Origin: CAZEHJ01 sp964512485
GTDB taxonomy: Bacteria; Bacteroidota; Rhodothermia; Rhodothermales; UBA10348
Reading direction: 5' to 3'
Length of the DNA stretch: 21,208 nucleotides
Assembly: GCA_964512485.1 (NCBI GenBank)
Contig: CAZEHJ010000064.1
Location: 1-21,208, forward strand
Both the position numbers and the translations under genes were made by a program. How positions within the stretch are numbered: position 1 is the stretch's first letter; every line of letters starts with the position of its first letter. A model generated the notes under the pieces. That model was not told where the DNA came from and searched no databases. It saw nothing but the letters and a program-made list of their open reading frames with translations. This document shows positions 8,801 to 15,269 of the stretch, one piece after another.

Positions 8801-9692
8801 GCTGCGAGAAGAAGATAGGGCCTCACTGGAAAGTCTCAGAAACTTGACCATTCTTGAGGAAGGAACACAAATACCACTTGTATCGGTGGCAGACCTCGAG
8901 GTCAGCGGTGGACTGGGCAGCGTGACCCGGCTCGATCTGGAGCGAGTAGCCGTCATTACCGGAGATGCCGCGCCGGGGTACAACAGTGCTGAGATCCTGG
9001 GACAAGTTCAGGAACTGCTGGCTCCGTACGAAGCTGAAATGCCGGTGGGATATTTGCTTTCTTACACGGGGGAAAACGAAGAACAGGCTGAAAGCTTCGG
9101 TTTTCTTTCAGTGGTACTCCTCGTGGGAATCTCGCTGATCTTTATGATCATGATTGCGCAGTTCAATCACGTATCCTCACCATTCATCATCATGGTGGCG
9201 GTAGGATTCAGCCTTATCGGTGTGGTTCTCGGATTGATTCTGACGCGGACGCCCTTCGGCCTCATGACGTTTATCGGGGTGATTTCGTTGGCGGGGATTG
9301 TGGTCAACAACAACATTGTGCTCATCGACTACACCATGCAGTTAAGAGATCGAGGGGTGGACAAACACGATGCAATTATTGAAGCCGGAGCCACTCGTCT
9401 CAGACCGGTCCTCCTGACCGCCATGACGACGGTTCTGGGTCTCATTCCACTGACCTTCGGTTTCAATATCGATTTTGTCGGTCTTCTGACGAACCTCGAT
9501 CCAAATGTCCAGTTTGGGTCTGAAAACACGCAGTTCTGGGGCCCGATGGGGACGGCAATCATCTCTGGCCTCACATTCGCGACGTTCCTCACACTGGTCA
9601 TCGTTCCCGTCATGTACTCGGTCTTTGATTCTCTGGCAACCAGAATGCAGTTTGTCTTCAGAAACCAAGAAGATGCGGGTGCACGCGCGTAG
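5892..9692 (+). CDS. RND-family efflux permease with extra membrane segments (HAE1/AcrB-like)
   Basis: This 1266-aa inner-membrane proton antiporter subunit belongs to the tripartite pump. The N-terminal half is canonical: TM1 (TTILVLTAVLTLGGIYSYV), porter domain with YPGAAPNDVE, TM2 at about residue 355, TM4 with GMLVDNAIVIVENI (Asp415, Asn416), and TM5-TM6 ending near 505. Residues ~515-725 then hold about six further hydrophobic segments (roughly 521-536, 539-555, 600-620, 627-648, 664-682, 691-711) before canonical TM7 (~728-744) and its usual GVEFFP exit. The C-terminal half is again normal, with TM10 GIVVNNNIVLIDY, where Asn1139 stands in place of the AcrB lysine 940. AcrB-like permeases are usually ~1030-1050 aa, so the extra membrane block accounts for the size. 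No frameshift is apparent. The substrate cannot be predicted. Confidence 0.93.
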   Translation: MKITDTAIKYRTTILVLTAVLTLGGIYSYVTIPKESNPSIEIPNIVVTTIYPGAAPNDVETLITQEIESEIQGINGIKEIRSTSTEGVSSVVVEFEPDISIDEAFSKVRDKVDVAKADLPSDVEEPMVNEIDLSEFPILTINLSAAYPLTRLKRVAEDLEDELEAISSVLAVDIIGGLDREVQINVDLARLQGYNLTFIDLVNTIFDENTNVPGGSIDVDELNYLVRIDGEIENPDELGDMVIKAPGGIPVYVRDVATVDFGFKERVSYSRLAIFKETDSNDDLYDLPKEMQGINQVISLNVKKRSGDNILETVDEVGAVLDEFALPSGTQIIITGDQSVFVEDLITDLENNIISGLIFVIAVLLFFLGARNATLVGIAIPLSMFISFSVFQALGYTLNFIILFSMIIALGMLVDNAIVIVENIYRFREEGYSRFDAAKKGTAEVAGAVIASTATTVAVFVPMLFWPGMIGEFMSWMPLTLIVTLLCSLFVAIIINPVITGIFVRLEGEESQKRPVMARRIMTGVIAVIALTLGLANWRTLLVLTVAIPLVIFLHRTVFKPVGDKFVRTSLPRFIDRYRVVLNWMLERDYSSNRALLKNTLSLGLFTVGFVLSLLGLFVSGAMGETAGMVLLIPGSVAAVVGIVGIMVHTFEAILLGKSGSVKVGIIFGIVSASFLGLMAFMEKDVDATTAMNLAVFPLLIIVTGFIGRFVVKGHHLILTDNRSLLLNGSVGALFLIIFMFIVAPTGVEFFPNTSPRQIMITAEGPLGMNLDSSNEIAEEARRRLESLLEGEDTSRENVKNMMVNVGVSSDAAFGSTASSPERSRITMNLVDYPDRKEDSFDTMEKIRSQLQGIPGTEIKFDKDQDGPATGAPVNIEITGTDFGIISDIAADVKEILTEASDTQMVPGLVDIQDNLDAGRPELKVHIDRQRAARFDLSTRKVASTVRSAINGIEAGKYREGDDEYDIIVRLREEDRASLESLRNLTILEEGTQIPLVSVADLEVSGGLGSVTRLDLERVAVITGDAAPGYNSAEILGQVQELLAPYEAEMPVGYLLSYTGENEEQAESFGFLSVVLLVGISLIFMIMIAQFNHVSSPFIIMVAVGFSLIGVVLGLILTRTPFGLMTFIGVISLAGIVVNNNIVLIDYTMQLRDRGVDKHDAIIEAGATRLRPVLLTAMTTVLGLIPLTFGFNIDFVGLLTNLDPNVQFGSENTQFWGPMGTAIISGLTFATFLTLVIVPVMYSVFDSLATRMQFVFRNQEDAGARA

Positions 9693-9738
9693 AGCGAACG
9701 CGCAGCGGATAATTCCTGAATAAACCCCTCGACTGATA

Positions 9739-11217
9739 ATGCGGTCACTGGAAGATTTTCCTGACGCTCATCTGAGAATTTTTGAAAGGCCTCGCGTCCC
9801 TGATGCGAGCGAGATTCAATCTGTCTACCTCATCGGCATCTGTGGAACAGGAATGGGCGCTCTTGCCGGCCTCTTTCACGACGCGGGATACGAAGTTCGC
9901 GGGTCTGATTCAGCTACATGGCCTCCTATGAGTGAGAGGCTGGATGCGATGGGTATCGCCGTCAATGAAGGATACAGTGCCTCCAATCTTCAACCGGAAG
10001 CCGACCTCGTCATTGTCGGAAATGCCTGCACGCCCACCCATGTAGAAGCAGCATTTGTGCGCGAATCGGAGCTCGTTCAACAGTCTCTGCCCGAGGCAGT
10101 CGCACATTTTTTCATCGGAGATCGTCGGTCTCTGGTCGTAACAGGAACGCATGGAAAAACGACAACGACTTCTCTCCTGGCGCATGTTTTCCGAACAGCA
10201 GGAAAAGATCCAGGATTTCTTGTCGGTGGAGTGATGAACAATGGTGATGTCAGCTACGCTGTGGGTACCGGAGATCACTTCATCGTCGAGGGAGACGAAT
10301 ACGATACGGCCTATTTCGACAAGCAGCCCAAGTTCATGCACTATCGGCCGACGTCCGCGATCGTCACGTCAGTTGAATTCGACCACGCAGACATTTATTC
10401 CTCGATGGAGGATTACAGGGAGGCCTTCAGCGCTTTCGCCTCCTCCCTTCCCGAATCGGGACTTCTCGTTCTTTGCGCAGATGACCCGGAAGTTCGGCGT
10501 CTCGCAGGAGCGGCAATATCGCGCACGTCAACCTACGGCCTGGATGGTCCGGACCTTGATGTTACGGCCGTCAGAATCAACACCGGCTCGGATGGCCAAC
10601 GATTCGACCTCATGGTCGATGGATCCGTACTCGGACGTCTCTGGTTGCCACTAAGCGGACGTCACAATCTATTGAATGCGCTTGCCGTCGCGTCGATCGC
10701 GCTTGACGAAGGGTTACGCATCGAAGAAATACGAGAAGGCATTGGCTCTTTTCTGGGTATTCAGCGACGCCAGCAGATTCGAGGTGAAGAAGCAGGTGTT
10801 ATCGTTCTGGATGATTTTGCGCACCATCCAACTGCCGTCAAGGCCACTGTGCAGGCAACGTCGGAGCGATGGCCGGACCGGCGGATCGTTGCTGTGTTCG
10901 AGCCCAGATCCAATTCCAGTCGGCGTAAGGTTTTTGAAGAGGGGTACGCGACTTCATTCGGACAAGCGGGCGCGGTCTTCCTCAGCCGTCCCCCTTTCAG
11001 GCACAACGACAGGAAAGAAGACTTCATGGACGTCGACGTAGTGATCCAACGAATTCGAGAATCAGGTGCTGTTGCAGATTCTGCTGAAGGTGCCGACAAT
11101 CTTCTGCCTTTGCTCGAGAGTGAGCTGCAAGCCGGTGACGTCGCATTGATCATGAGTAATGGCGGATTCGGCAACCTGCATGAAAAGCTGCTCGCCGAGC
11201 TCAGCGAGCGATCCTGA
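9739..11217 (+). CDS. mpl: UDP-N-acetylmuramate:L-Ala-gamma-D-Glu-meso-DAP ligase
   Basis: This 492-aa cytoplasmic ATP-dependent ligase attaches recycled murein tripeptide to UDP-MurNAc. The N-terminal Rossmann domain has VYLIGICGTGMGALAGLFHD. The P-loop is GTHGKTTTT at residues 136-144. The central domain contains EGDEYDTAYFDKQPKF, which marks Mpl rather than MurC, and SVEFDHADIY. The C-terminal domain shows DDFAHHPTAV and VFEPRSNSSRRKVF, another Mpl mark. An N-terminal extension of ~28 residues precedes the Rossmann motif; the ATG at 9739 is the only clear start. It follows the permease gene by 46 bp but is functionally unrelated to it. The next genes include a dipeptide epimerase, which fits a murein-recycling setting. 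The presence of Mpl implies meso-DAP peptidoglycan. Confidence 0.93.
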   Translation: MRSLEDFPDAHLRIFERPRVPDASEIQSVYLIGICGTGMGALAGLFHDAGYEVRGSDSATWPPMSERLDAMGIAVNEGYSASNLQPEADLVIVGNACTPTHVEAAFVRESELVQQSLPEAVAHFFIGDRRSLVVTGTHGKTTTTSLLAHVFRTAGKDPGFLVGGVMNNGDVSYAVGTGDHFIVEGDEYDTAYFDKQPKFMHYRPTSAIVTSVEFDHADIYSSMEDYREAFSAFASSLPESGLLVLCADDPEVRRLAGAAISRTSTYGLDGPDLDVTAVRINTGSDGQRFDLMVDGSVLGRLWLPLSGRHNLLNALAVASIALDEGLRIEEIREGIGSFLGIQRRQQIRGEEAGVIVLDDFAHHPTAVKATVQATSERWPDRRIVAVFEPRSNSSRRKVFEEGYATSFGQAGAVFLSRPPFRHNDRKEDFMDVDVVIQRIRESGAVADSAEGADNLLPLLESELQAGDVALIMSNGGFGNLHEKLLAELSERS

Positions 11218-11236
11218 TCTGAACCCACTTCCAAAA

Positions 11237-11269
11237 CAAGAATTCACCTCTGACTCAAGAATTCACCTC
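11237..11269. repeat. 14-bp direct repeat, two copies with 19-bp period
   Basis: CAAGAATTCACCTC occurs at 11237-11250 and again identically at 11256-11269, separated by TGACT. Each copy contains the palindrome GAATTC. It lies 20 bp after the mpl stop codon. It could be a short duplication or a two-site protein-binding element. Confidence 0.75.
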
Positions 11270-11332
11270 CGGCACAATATTTTCCCCGTCCGCGCGTTTT
11301 GTAATTGATATGTGGCGGTGCGGGTGCCATCT

Positions 11333-11348
11333 GATTCAATATTGAATC
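11333..11348. promoter_or_regulatory. 16-bp perfect palindrome
   Basis: GATTCAATATTGAATC reads identically on both strands. It sits 15 bp before the large hairpin and about 210 bp upstream of the next start codon. A perfect, AT-rich, gapless palindrome of this size is typical of a homodimer binding site, but no regulator is identified. Confidence 0.4.
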
Positions 11349-11363
11349 GTTTGGATACTCGAT

Positions 11364-11406
11364 GAGGCGCGCGAGAAAGGGCTTTGGCCCTTTTCTCGCG
11401 CGCCTC
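11364..11406. terminator. long GC-rich hairpin, possible terminator or structured RNA element
   Basis: The left arm at 11364-11382 (GAGGCGCGCGAGAAAGGGC) pairs with the right arm at 11387-11406, which differs only by one extra T opposite the AAA run. The loop is TTTG. The stem is about 19 bp and almost perfect. There is no immediate T tract, but TTTCTATTTTTCTG follows about 15 bp later. It could end the mpl transcript, or be part of a small RNA or intergenic repeat. The hairpin itself is certain; the terminator role is not. Confidence 0.5.
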
Positions 11407-11558
11407 TCACACGTTCAGGCATTTCTATTTTTCTGTACGCAGCTCACTTTCTGGAGTCGACGTGAATTGGCTTCGATTTTTGCAGCATTGCCATACAGAA
11501 GCAGTGGAGTCATTCGTCGCAGAGCAGTATGTTGAAGACGCTCACACACAATTGACGC

Positions 11559-12596
11559 ATGAATCCCACAGACGTAGATAGAGTTGTCGAATCGGTGCTG
11601 GCCTCCCTCGGTGGCCGCGCAACTGCGAGCGACGTAGAAACAGCAGCGTCCCAGGTTCTGGAAGCGATGGTGTCTCCCGCAACGGGCACTCCACTCATCT
11701 GGATCCGGATTTCAGTTTCTGTAGCAGACTGTAGTAGCAGACGAAGTCCAACACAGCGCGCAAGGGTATATGACCGCATTCGCCTGGCCGCCAGCTCTTT
11801 GAAGTTGCTGGTTCAGGATGTGGCGAAGGAATTGGCCGTCAGCATGCCCCATATGGAATTGAACGTCCGCGATTCGTCATCTCTACTGTATGGCCATGAC
11901 AGTGGCGAGCTGCTTTCGGTTGCAGAGGCCATGTCACAGGCTGCGATTGATACAGGAGTCTCGATAATCCGCGGGCCATTCCTCGATCTGGCACTTGAGC
12001 AGAACTCGAAATACATGAGCGTGTTGCCCGAATTGCTGGCAATCAGTCCGGCCCTTCGGCCCATGGTGCAGATAGGTACCAAAGAAAATGGATTCGACCC
12101 GGACATTGTCCATGGACTTGCTCTCGCCGCCTGCATCCACAACAAATCACAGCATTTGAGAGGACACGGAAGTCCACAATGCACCGTATTTGTAAACGGC
12201 TGCGACAGAAGAGCATTCGACCTCAGGGTTCACCCTGATCAGGACTTCGTATGCGCTCTCGCAGAAGAATCCTCCGATTTGAACTTTGCTGCGTCCTTTT
12301 CGGACGCACTTCAACAGACTGCGCTGGTGCGTGGACACGACATATCGATGGCGGCCCATGAATTCACTACGACGTCAACGGAACAGGCTTCCCTGCGTGA
12401 CATCAACTCTTCAGGAGCCGCATCTCATCGTCTTTCGATTGACGGCTTGCCCCCGGTAGGTCCGTTCAGAAACAAAGTTTCTGTTCCTTCAGGCTACGAC
12501 CCCTCCGATCTTGCCGCATTCCTGAGTGAGCGGCTCAGCGCCTTTTCTCAAACAGGGATCCAGGCCGGAATCCATATCGACTTTCCACGTTCCTGA
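11559..12596 (+). CDS. short divergent DUF711/UPF0210-family protein
   Basis: I assign this 345-aa protein to DUF711 from remembered family features, not from a search. Shared features are the I-x-I-S-V-S-x-x-D-C segment at residues 49-58, followed by a helix like A..VYD.I..AA..L, then VAKELAV (88-94), LSVAEAMSQAAIDTGVSIIRG (119-139), a short LPELLA segment and VQIGTKENGFD (170-180). DUF711 proteins are usually ~440-450 aa, so this one lacks roughly the last 100-150 residues, including the glycine-rich GTHG-type loop region. The family is biochemically uncharacterised; I recall its fold being grouped with pyruvate formate-lyase/ribonucleotide reductase barrels. No signal peptide or membrane segment is present. 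The gene ends 5 bp before the dipeptide epimerase gene, so they are probably cotranscribed. Function is unknown. Confidence 0.6.
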   Translation: MNPTDVDRVVESVLASLGGRATASDVETAASQVLEAMVSPATGTPLIWIRISVSVADCSSRRSPTQRARVYDRIRLAASSLKLLVQDVAKELAVSMPHMELNVRDSSSLLYGHDSGELLSVAEAMSQAAIDTGVSIIRGPFLDLALEQNSKYMSVLPELLAISPALRPMVQIGTKENGFDPDIVHGLALAACIHNKSQHLRGHGSPQCTVFVNGCDRRAFDLRVHPDQDFVCALAEESSDLNFAASFSDALQQTALVRGHDISMAAHEFTTTSTEQASLRDINSSGAASHRLSIDGLPPVGPFRNKVSVPSGYDPSDLAAFLSERLSAFSQTGIQAGIHIDFPRS

Positions 12597-12601
12597 AACC
12601 G

Positions 12602-13642
12602 ATGAAAGCTCAGGTTGCACCCCTTCCACTCGATCTCAAGCATGTTTTCAGGATCGCTCACGGTGCAAGCACCCGGCGAACCAATGCTCTCCTCCGACTG
12701 GGTACTGGCTTTGGTGAAGCCGCCCTTCCGCCTTACTACCCCACTTCGCTTGAGGACGTCTCTGATTGGATTGCGAGTCAGTCAGATTGGATCGAGGATG
12801 TGATTATCCAGAAAGATATACCCATTTCATCCCACCTGGACCGCGTACCGGATGGACCTTCGCCGGCAATTGCAGCCCTTGATATGGCGCTCCATGATAT
12901 CTGGGGACAACGCCTCGGATCTCCGCTCTATAAACTCTTTGGGTTGGATCCGCAGCATATTCCCGTCAGCAGCTATGCCCTTCCCATTCCCGCGGATCTG
13001 GACGAACTGGACGCCTTCCTTGAGGGAGCACGTGGATTTCCGTTTCTGAAGCTCAAGATTGGCTCCGGAAACACCGATTTCGACGAAGCCATCGTACGCC
13101 GGACAAGGGAACGATTTTCCGGGAGACTCTGTGTCGATGTCAATTCTGGTTGGACCATCGATACGGCCGTCTCAATGATTCAGCGGCTCTCTAAATGCGA
13201 TCTTGATTTTGTGGAGCAGCCCATTCCCTCGGATGATATTGACGATTGGCATCTGTTGAGACGCCTTCTCCCCTCAGAATCCCCGAAACTGATCGCCGAT
13301 GAAAGTGTCCAGGATGAAAACGACATTATCGCCCTTGCCGGTGCCGCAGACGGAATCAATATCAAACTTGCCAAATGTGGTGGACTTCATCCGGCCAGAA
13401 AAATGATTGCCGTGGCCCGCAGCCTGGATCTCTCGGTCATGCTGGGATGCATGATAGAAAGCTCCGTCGCCCTCACCGCAGCTGCGCACATCGCTGCTCT
13501 GGTTGATTTTCTGGACCTGGATGGTCAGATGCATCTGGCAGCAGATCCGTTTACAGGCATTGGATTCGACCGCGGATGGATCACCCTTCCAGATCTTCCT
13601 GGTTTAGGTGTATCGCCTGTCATCGACCTCATGTCGCTCTGA
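12602..13642 (+). CDS. dipeptide epimerase, L-Ala-D/L-Glu epimerase type (enolase superfamily)
   Basis: This 346-aa cytoplasmic enzyme probably epimerises L-Ala-D-Glu from murein turnover to L-Ala-L-Glu, so that ordinary peptidases can use it. The muconate-lactonising subgroup catalytic set is complete: KLK at Lys150/Lys152, metal ligands Asp179 (VDVNSGW), Glu205 (FVEQP) and Asp233 (IADES), and the opposite-face base Lys255 (NIKLAK). GCMIESS and the DLDG motif at 305-308 are typical of dipeptide epimerases and bind the substrate's amino group. The N-terminal capping domain spans ~1-115. The exact dipeptide cannot be proved from sequence, and other specificities exist in this group. It sits 5 bp after the DUF711-like gene, with mpl one gene further upstream. 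Its TGA directly abuts the convergent stop of the NRDE gene. Confidence 0.88.
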   Translation: MKAQVAPLPLDLKHVFRIAHGASTRRTNALLRLGTGFGEAALPPYYPTSLEDVSDWIASQSDWIEDVIIQKDIPISSHLDRVPDGPSPAIAALDMALHDIWGQRLGSPLYKLFGLDPQHIPVSSYALPIPADLDELDAFLEGARGFPFLKLKIGSGNTDFDEAIVRRTRERFSGRLCVDVNSGWTIDTAVSMIQRLSKCDLDFVEQPIPSDDIDDWHLLRRLLPSESPKLIADESVQDENDIIALAGAADGINIKLAKCGGLHPARKMIAVARSLDLSVMLGCMIESSVALTAAAHIAALVDFLDLDGQMHLAADPFTGIGFDRGWITLPDLPGLGVSPVIDLMSL

Positions 13643-14410
13643 TCAAGCTGTTTCGATCTCAAACGATACGGTGTGGGGAAGAAGGTCCGGAGGAACGATC
13701 GTTCTCTCCTTCAGCTTGATTCTTCCGTCGGCAGCAAACGACACCAGAGTCGAACATCGCGTCCCGTATCCCGGAGAAACAATACAGCGTGCTGAAAGCG
13801 CCCTCTCCCTCTCGATGCCCACTCCAGTGTCGGGGAGGTCCGGATCAGCCGCGACGGTAGTATCAGCCAACACGCTCAGAAGCGAATCATCATCGCCCGG
13901 ACCTGACTCAAGTTCGACTTTCATCGCCTCCTTACCCGAAACCACCTTCGGCCACGGCGTGTCGAGAAGATGATTGCTCAAGCCGTATATCCCCGGATTC
14001 AAAACAGATGGTGGGGCTTCTGACATGTTGGAGTAATAGGCGAGGTTATTCGAATCAAAAACCAGGAGATTGAACCCATTGTAGTCTCCGCCTCTCGTTT
14101 CGATTCTTGACAGATAGTCGTCGGCACTCTCGTTTCCACTCAAGAATTCGGTCGTCAGCTCCCCTCTCGACCTTGCATTCAGGTTGATATTGGACAGATC
14201 CCGATAATTCGTTACCGCCGCAAACCGGCCCTTTGTATTCACACCCAGCCAGGTCCCTCCTGCCACCAGATCCCTGCCCGCCAGAATGCCGGGCTTATCG
14301 GACCAGAAATCGGCTTGATCTGTCGCACGGTCATAGAATTCATCACGATTCGCGAGGACCGTCAGAGGCCGACTCGTACCGGGATCGTAAGAGAAAAGGA
14401 TCAGACACAT
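13643..14410 (-). CDS. NRDE/TANGO2-family protein
   Basis: This 255-aa protein begins MCLILFSY, with the conserved Cys2 that would become the N-terminal residue after Met removal, and NRDE at residues 21-24. The frame is open upstream to 14509, but the family starts at M-C, so ATG 14410 is chosen. That also removes the overlap with the methyltransferase gene and leaves a 41-bp gap. Other family marks are LAGRDLVAGGTWLGVNTKGRFAAVTNYR, GFNLLVFDSNNLAYYSN, GIYGLSNHLLDTPWPKV and, near the end, RCSTLV. The eukaryotic TANGO2 and related bacterial proteins have been linked to haem trafficking; the bacterial biochemical role is unsettled. It is probably cotranscribed with the methyltransferase. Its stop codon abuts the epimerase stop. 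Confidence 0.87.
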   Translation of the reverse strand: MCLILFSYDPGTSRPLTVLANRDEFYDRATDQADFWSDKPGILAGRDLVAGGTWLGVNTKGRFAAVTNYRDLSNINLNARSRGELTTEFLSGNESADDYLSRIETRGGDYNGFNLLVFDSNNLAYYSNMSEAPPSVLNPGIYGLSNHLLDTPWPKVVSGKEAMKVELESGPGDDDSLLSVLADTTVAADPDLPDTGVGIERERALSARCIVSPGYGTRCSTLVSFAADGRIKLKERTIVPPDLLPHTVSFEIETA

Positions 14411-14451
14411 GAAAAATCCAGAGAGGTCTAGAAAATTGGTTGGAATCAATA

Positions 14452-15022
14452 TCAGCCCTTGCGCTGAATGATCAACACGTAGGGTGATTTTGACGATCGA
14501 CTGAGCCATTGGTGACGCGCAATCGAAAAACGTTTCGGATTAAGGCTTGATATGAATTGATCCACCGCCTCTGCTTCATCCCGGCCTCCATCGTGGCCAG
14601 CATACACCGTGACCAAAACTGCGCCAGATGGCCGAATGAGCTCAGTTGCCTGCATTAGGCCGTTAACGGTAGACTCTGCTCGCGTAATCAGACTTTTGTC
14701 GCCGCCCGGAAGATATCCGAGATTGAACACAACAGCGGATACTTTGCCGTCTTGATCGACTACTTCGGAAAGGCGTTCATGGGATGTCAAAATGACCTGA
14801 TAGCGCGGCACAATGGATCCCGATGCCAGTCCGGCGCTGGTAGCTGCTACCGCTCCGTCCTGAACATCCATCGAGATCAGGCGTCCTTCGGCGCCGATCA
14901 AGGAGGCGAGAAACAAGCTGTCGTGACCATTTCCACACGTAGCGTCAACGACTGTGTCTCCTGGCGAGACGATGTCGGCGAGAATCAAATGGACGATATC
15001 TGTTGCTTTCTGTATCAGGAGA
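14452..15022 (-). CDS. TrmR/YtqB-like SAM-dependent methyltransferase, 5' end lost in assembly gap
   Basis: The frame reads through a TTG at 14988 (VHLILADIV) without a stop to the edge of the N run, giving LLIQKATDIVH before the conserved SPGDTVVDATCGNGHDSLFLA SAM-binding segment. The true start is therefore in or beyond the gap. The rRNA_methylase/YtqB family marks are present: DVQDGAV, VVFNLGYLPGGDKSLIT and TVYAGHDGGRDEAEAV. B. subtilis TrmR (YtqB) methylates 5-hydroxyuridine at tRNA position 34; this assignment is by homology only. About 190 residues are visible, which matches the full family length apart from a few N-terminal residues. An ATG at 15136 on the far side of the gap (reading M-E-E-K) is a candidate start if the gap is really short. 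Confidence 0.85.
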
Positions 15023-15122
15023 NNNNNNNNNNNNNNNNNNNNNNNNNNNNNNNNNNNNNNNNNNNNNNNNNNNNNNNNNNNNNNNNNNNNNNNNNNNNNN
15101 NNNNNNNNNNNNNNNNNNNNNN
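15023..15122. other. assembly gap, 100 N
   Basis: Exactly 100 undetermined bases, a common placeholder length, so the real size is unknown. The right flank starts with a tandem duplication of CTCTTTTCCT with 18-bp period (15123-15132 and 15141-15150). This suggests that a short repeat caused the break. It removes the methyltransferase start and part of the divergent promoter region. Confidence 0.95.
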
Positions 15123-15150
15123 CTCTTTTCCTCCATTAACCTCTTTTCCT
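15123..15150. repeat. partial tandem repeat at gap edge, 18-bp period
   Basis: CTCTTTTCCT at 15123-15132 recurs at 15141-15150. The first copy begins at the exact edge of the N run, so more copies may lie inside the gap. Confidence 0.55.
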
Positions 15151-15269
15151 GACCTTTGATTCGGCAACCAACCCGATCAACGAATCAATTCGGAATCGAT
15201 GGCGGATGGGCCTTGTCGGATTGTTATCTTGTAAAAGCCCACATCGACTCACTCAATTCTCGCGCTTGC

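Larger units (their letters stand above)
11218..11558. other. structured 341-bp intergenic region after mpl
   Basis: No convincing gene is seen here. A frame at 11384-11581 overlaps the next gene's start and has an unlikely composition. The region holds, in order, a 14-bp direct repeat with 19-bp period (11237-11269), a 16-bp perfect palindrome (11333-11348) and a long GC-rich hairpin (11364-11406). It probably contains the end of the mpl transcript and the promoter for the DUF711-like gene, or a small structured RNA. Confidence 0.6.

Noticed and set aside
9685..9703. Small inverted repeat GCGCGT/ACGCGC at the permease stop codon
   Set aside because: It has only six-base arms with a seven-base loop and no T tract, so it is not convincing as a terminator.
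11384..11581. 65-aa plus-strand frame in the structured intergenic region
   Set aside because: It starts inside the hairpin, overlaps the start of the DUF711-like gene and is rich in His/Ser/Arg with no motif.
14411..14509. N-terminal extension of the NRDE protein
   Set aside because: The family begins at Met-Cys with Cys functionally conserved; the extension overlaps the methyltransferase gene.
15213..15231. Promoter-like TTGT...TATCTTG before aroB
   Set aside because: The TATCTTG resembles a Bacteroidota -7 element, but no -33 element lies at the right distance and the alternative -35/-10 spacing is far too short.
15156..15269. N-terminal extension of dehydroquinate synthase
   Set aside because: The first 38 residues are not family-like, and ATG 15270 gives the normal length with metal-ligand positions offset by only seven from E. 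coli.
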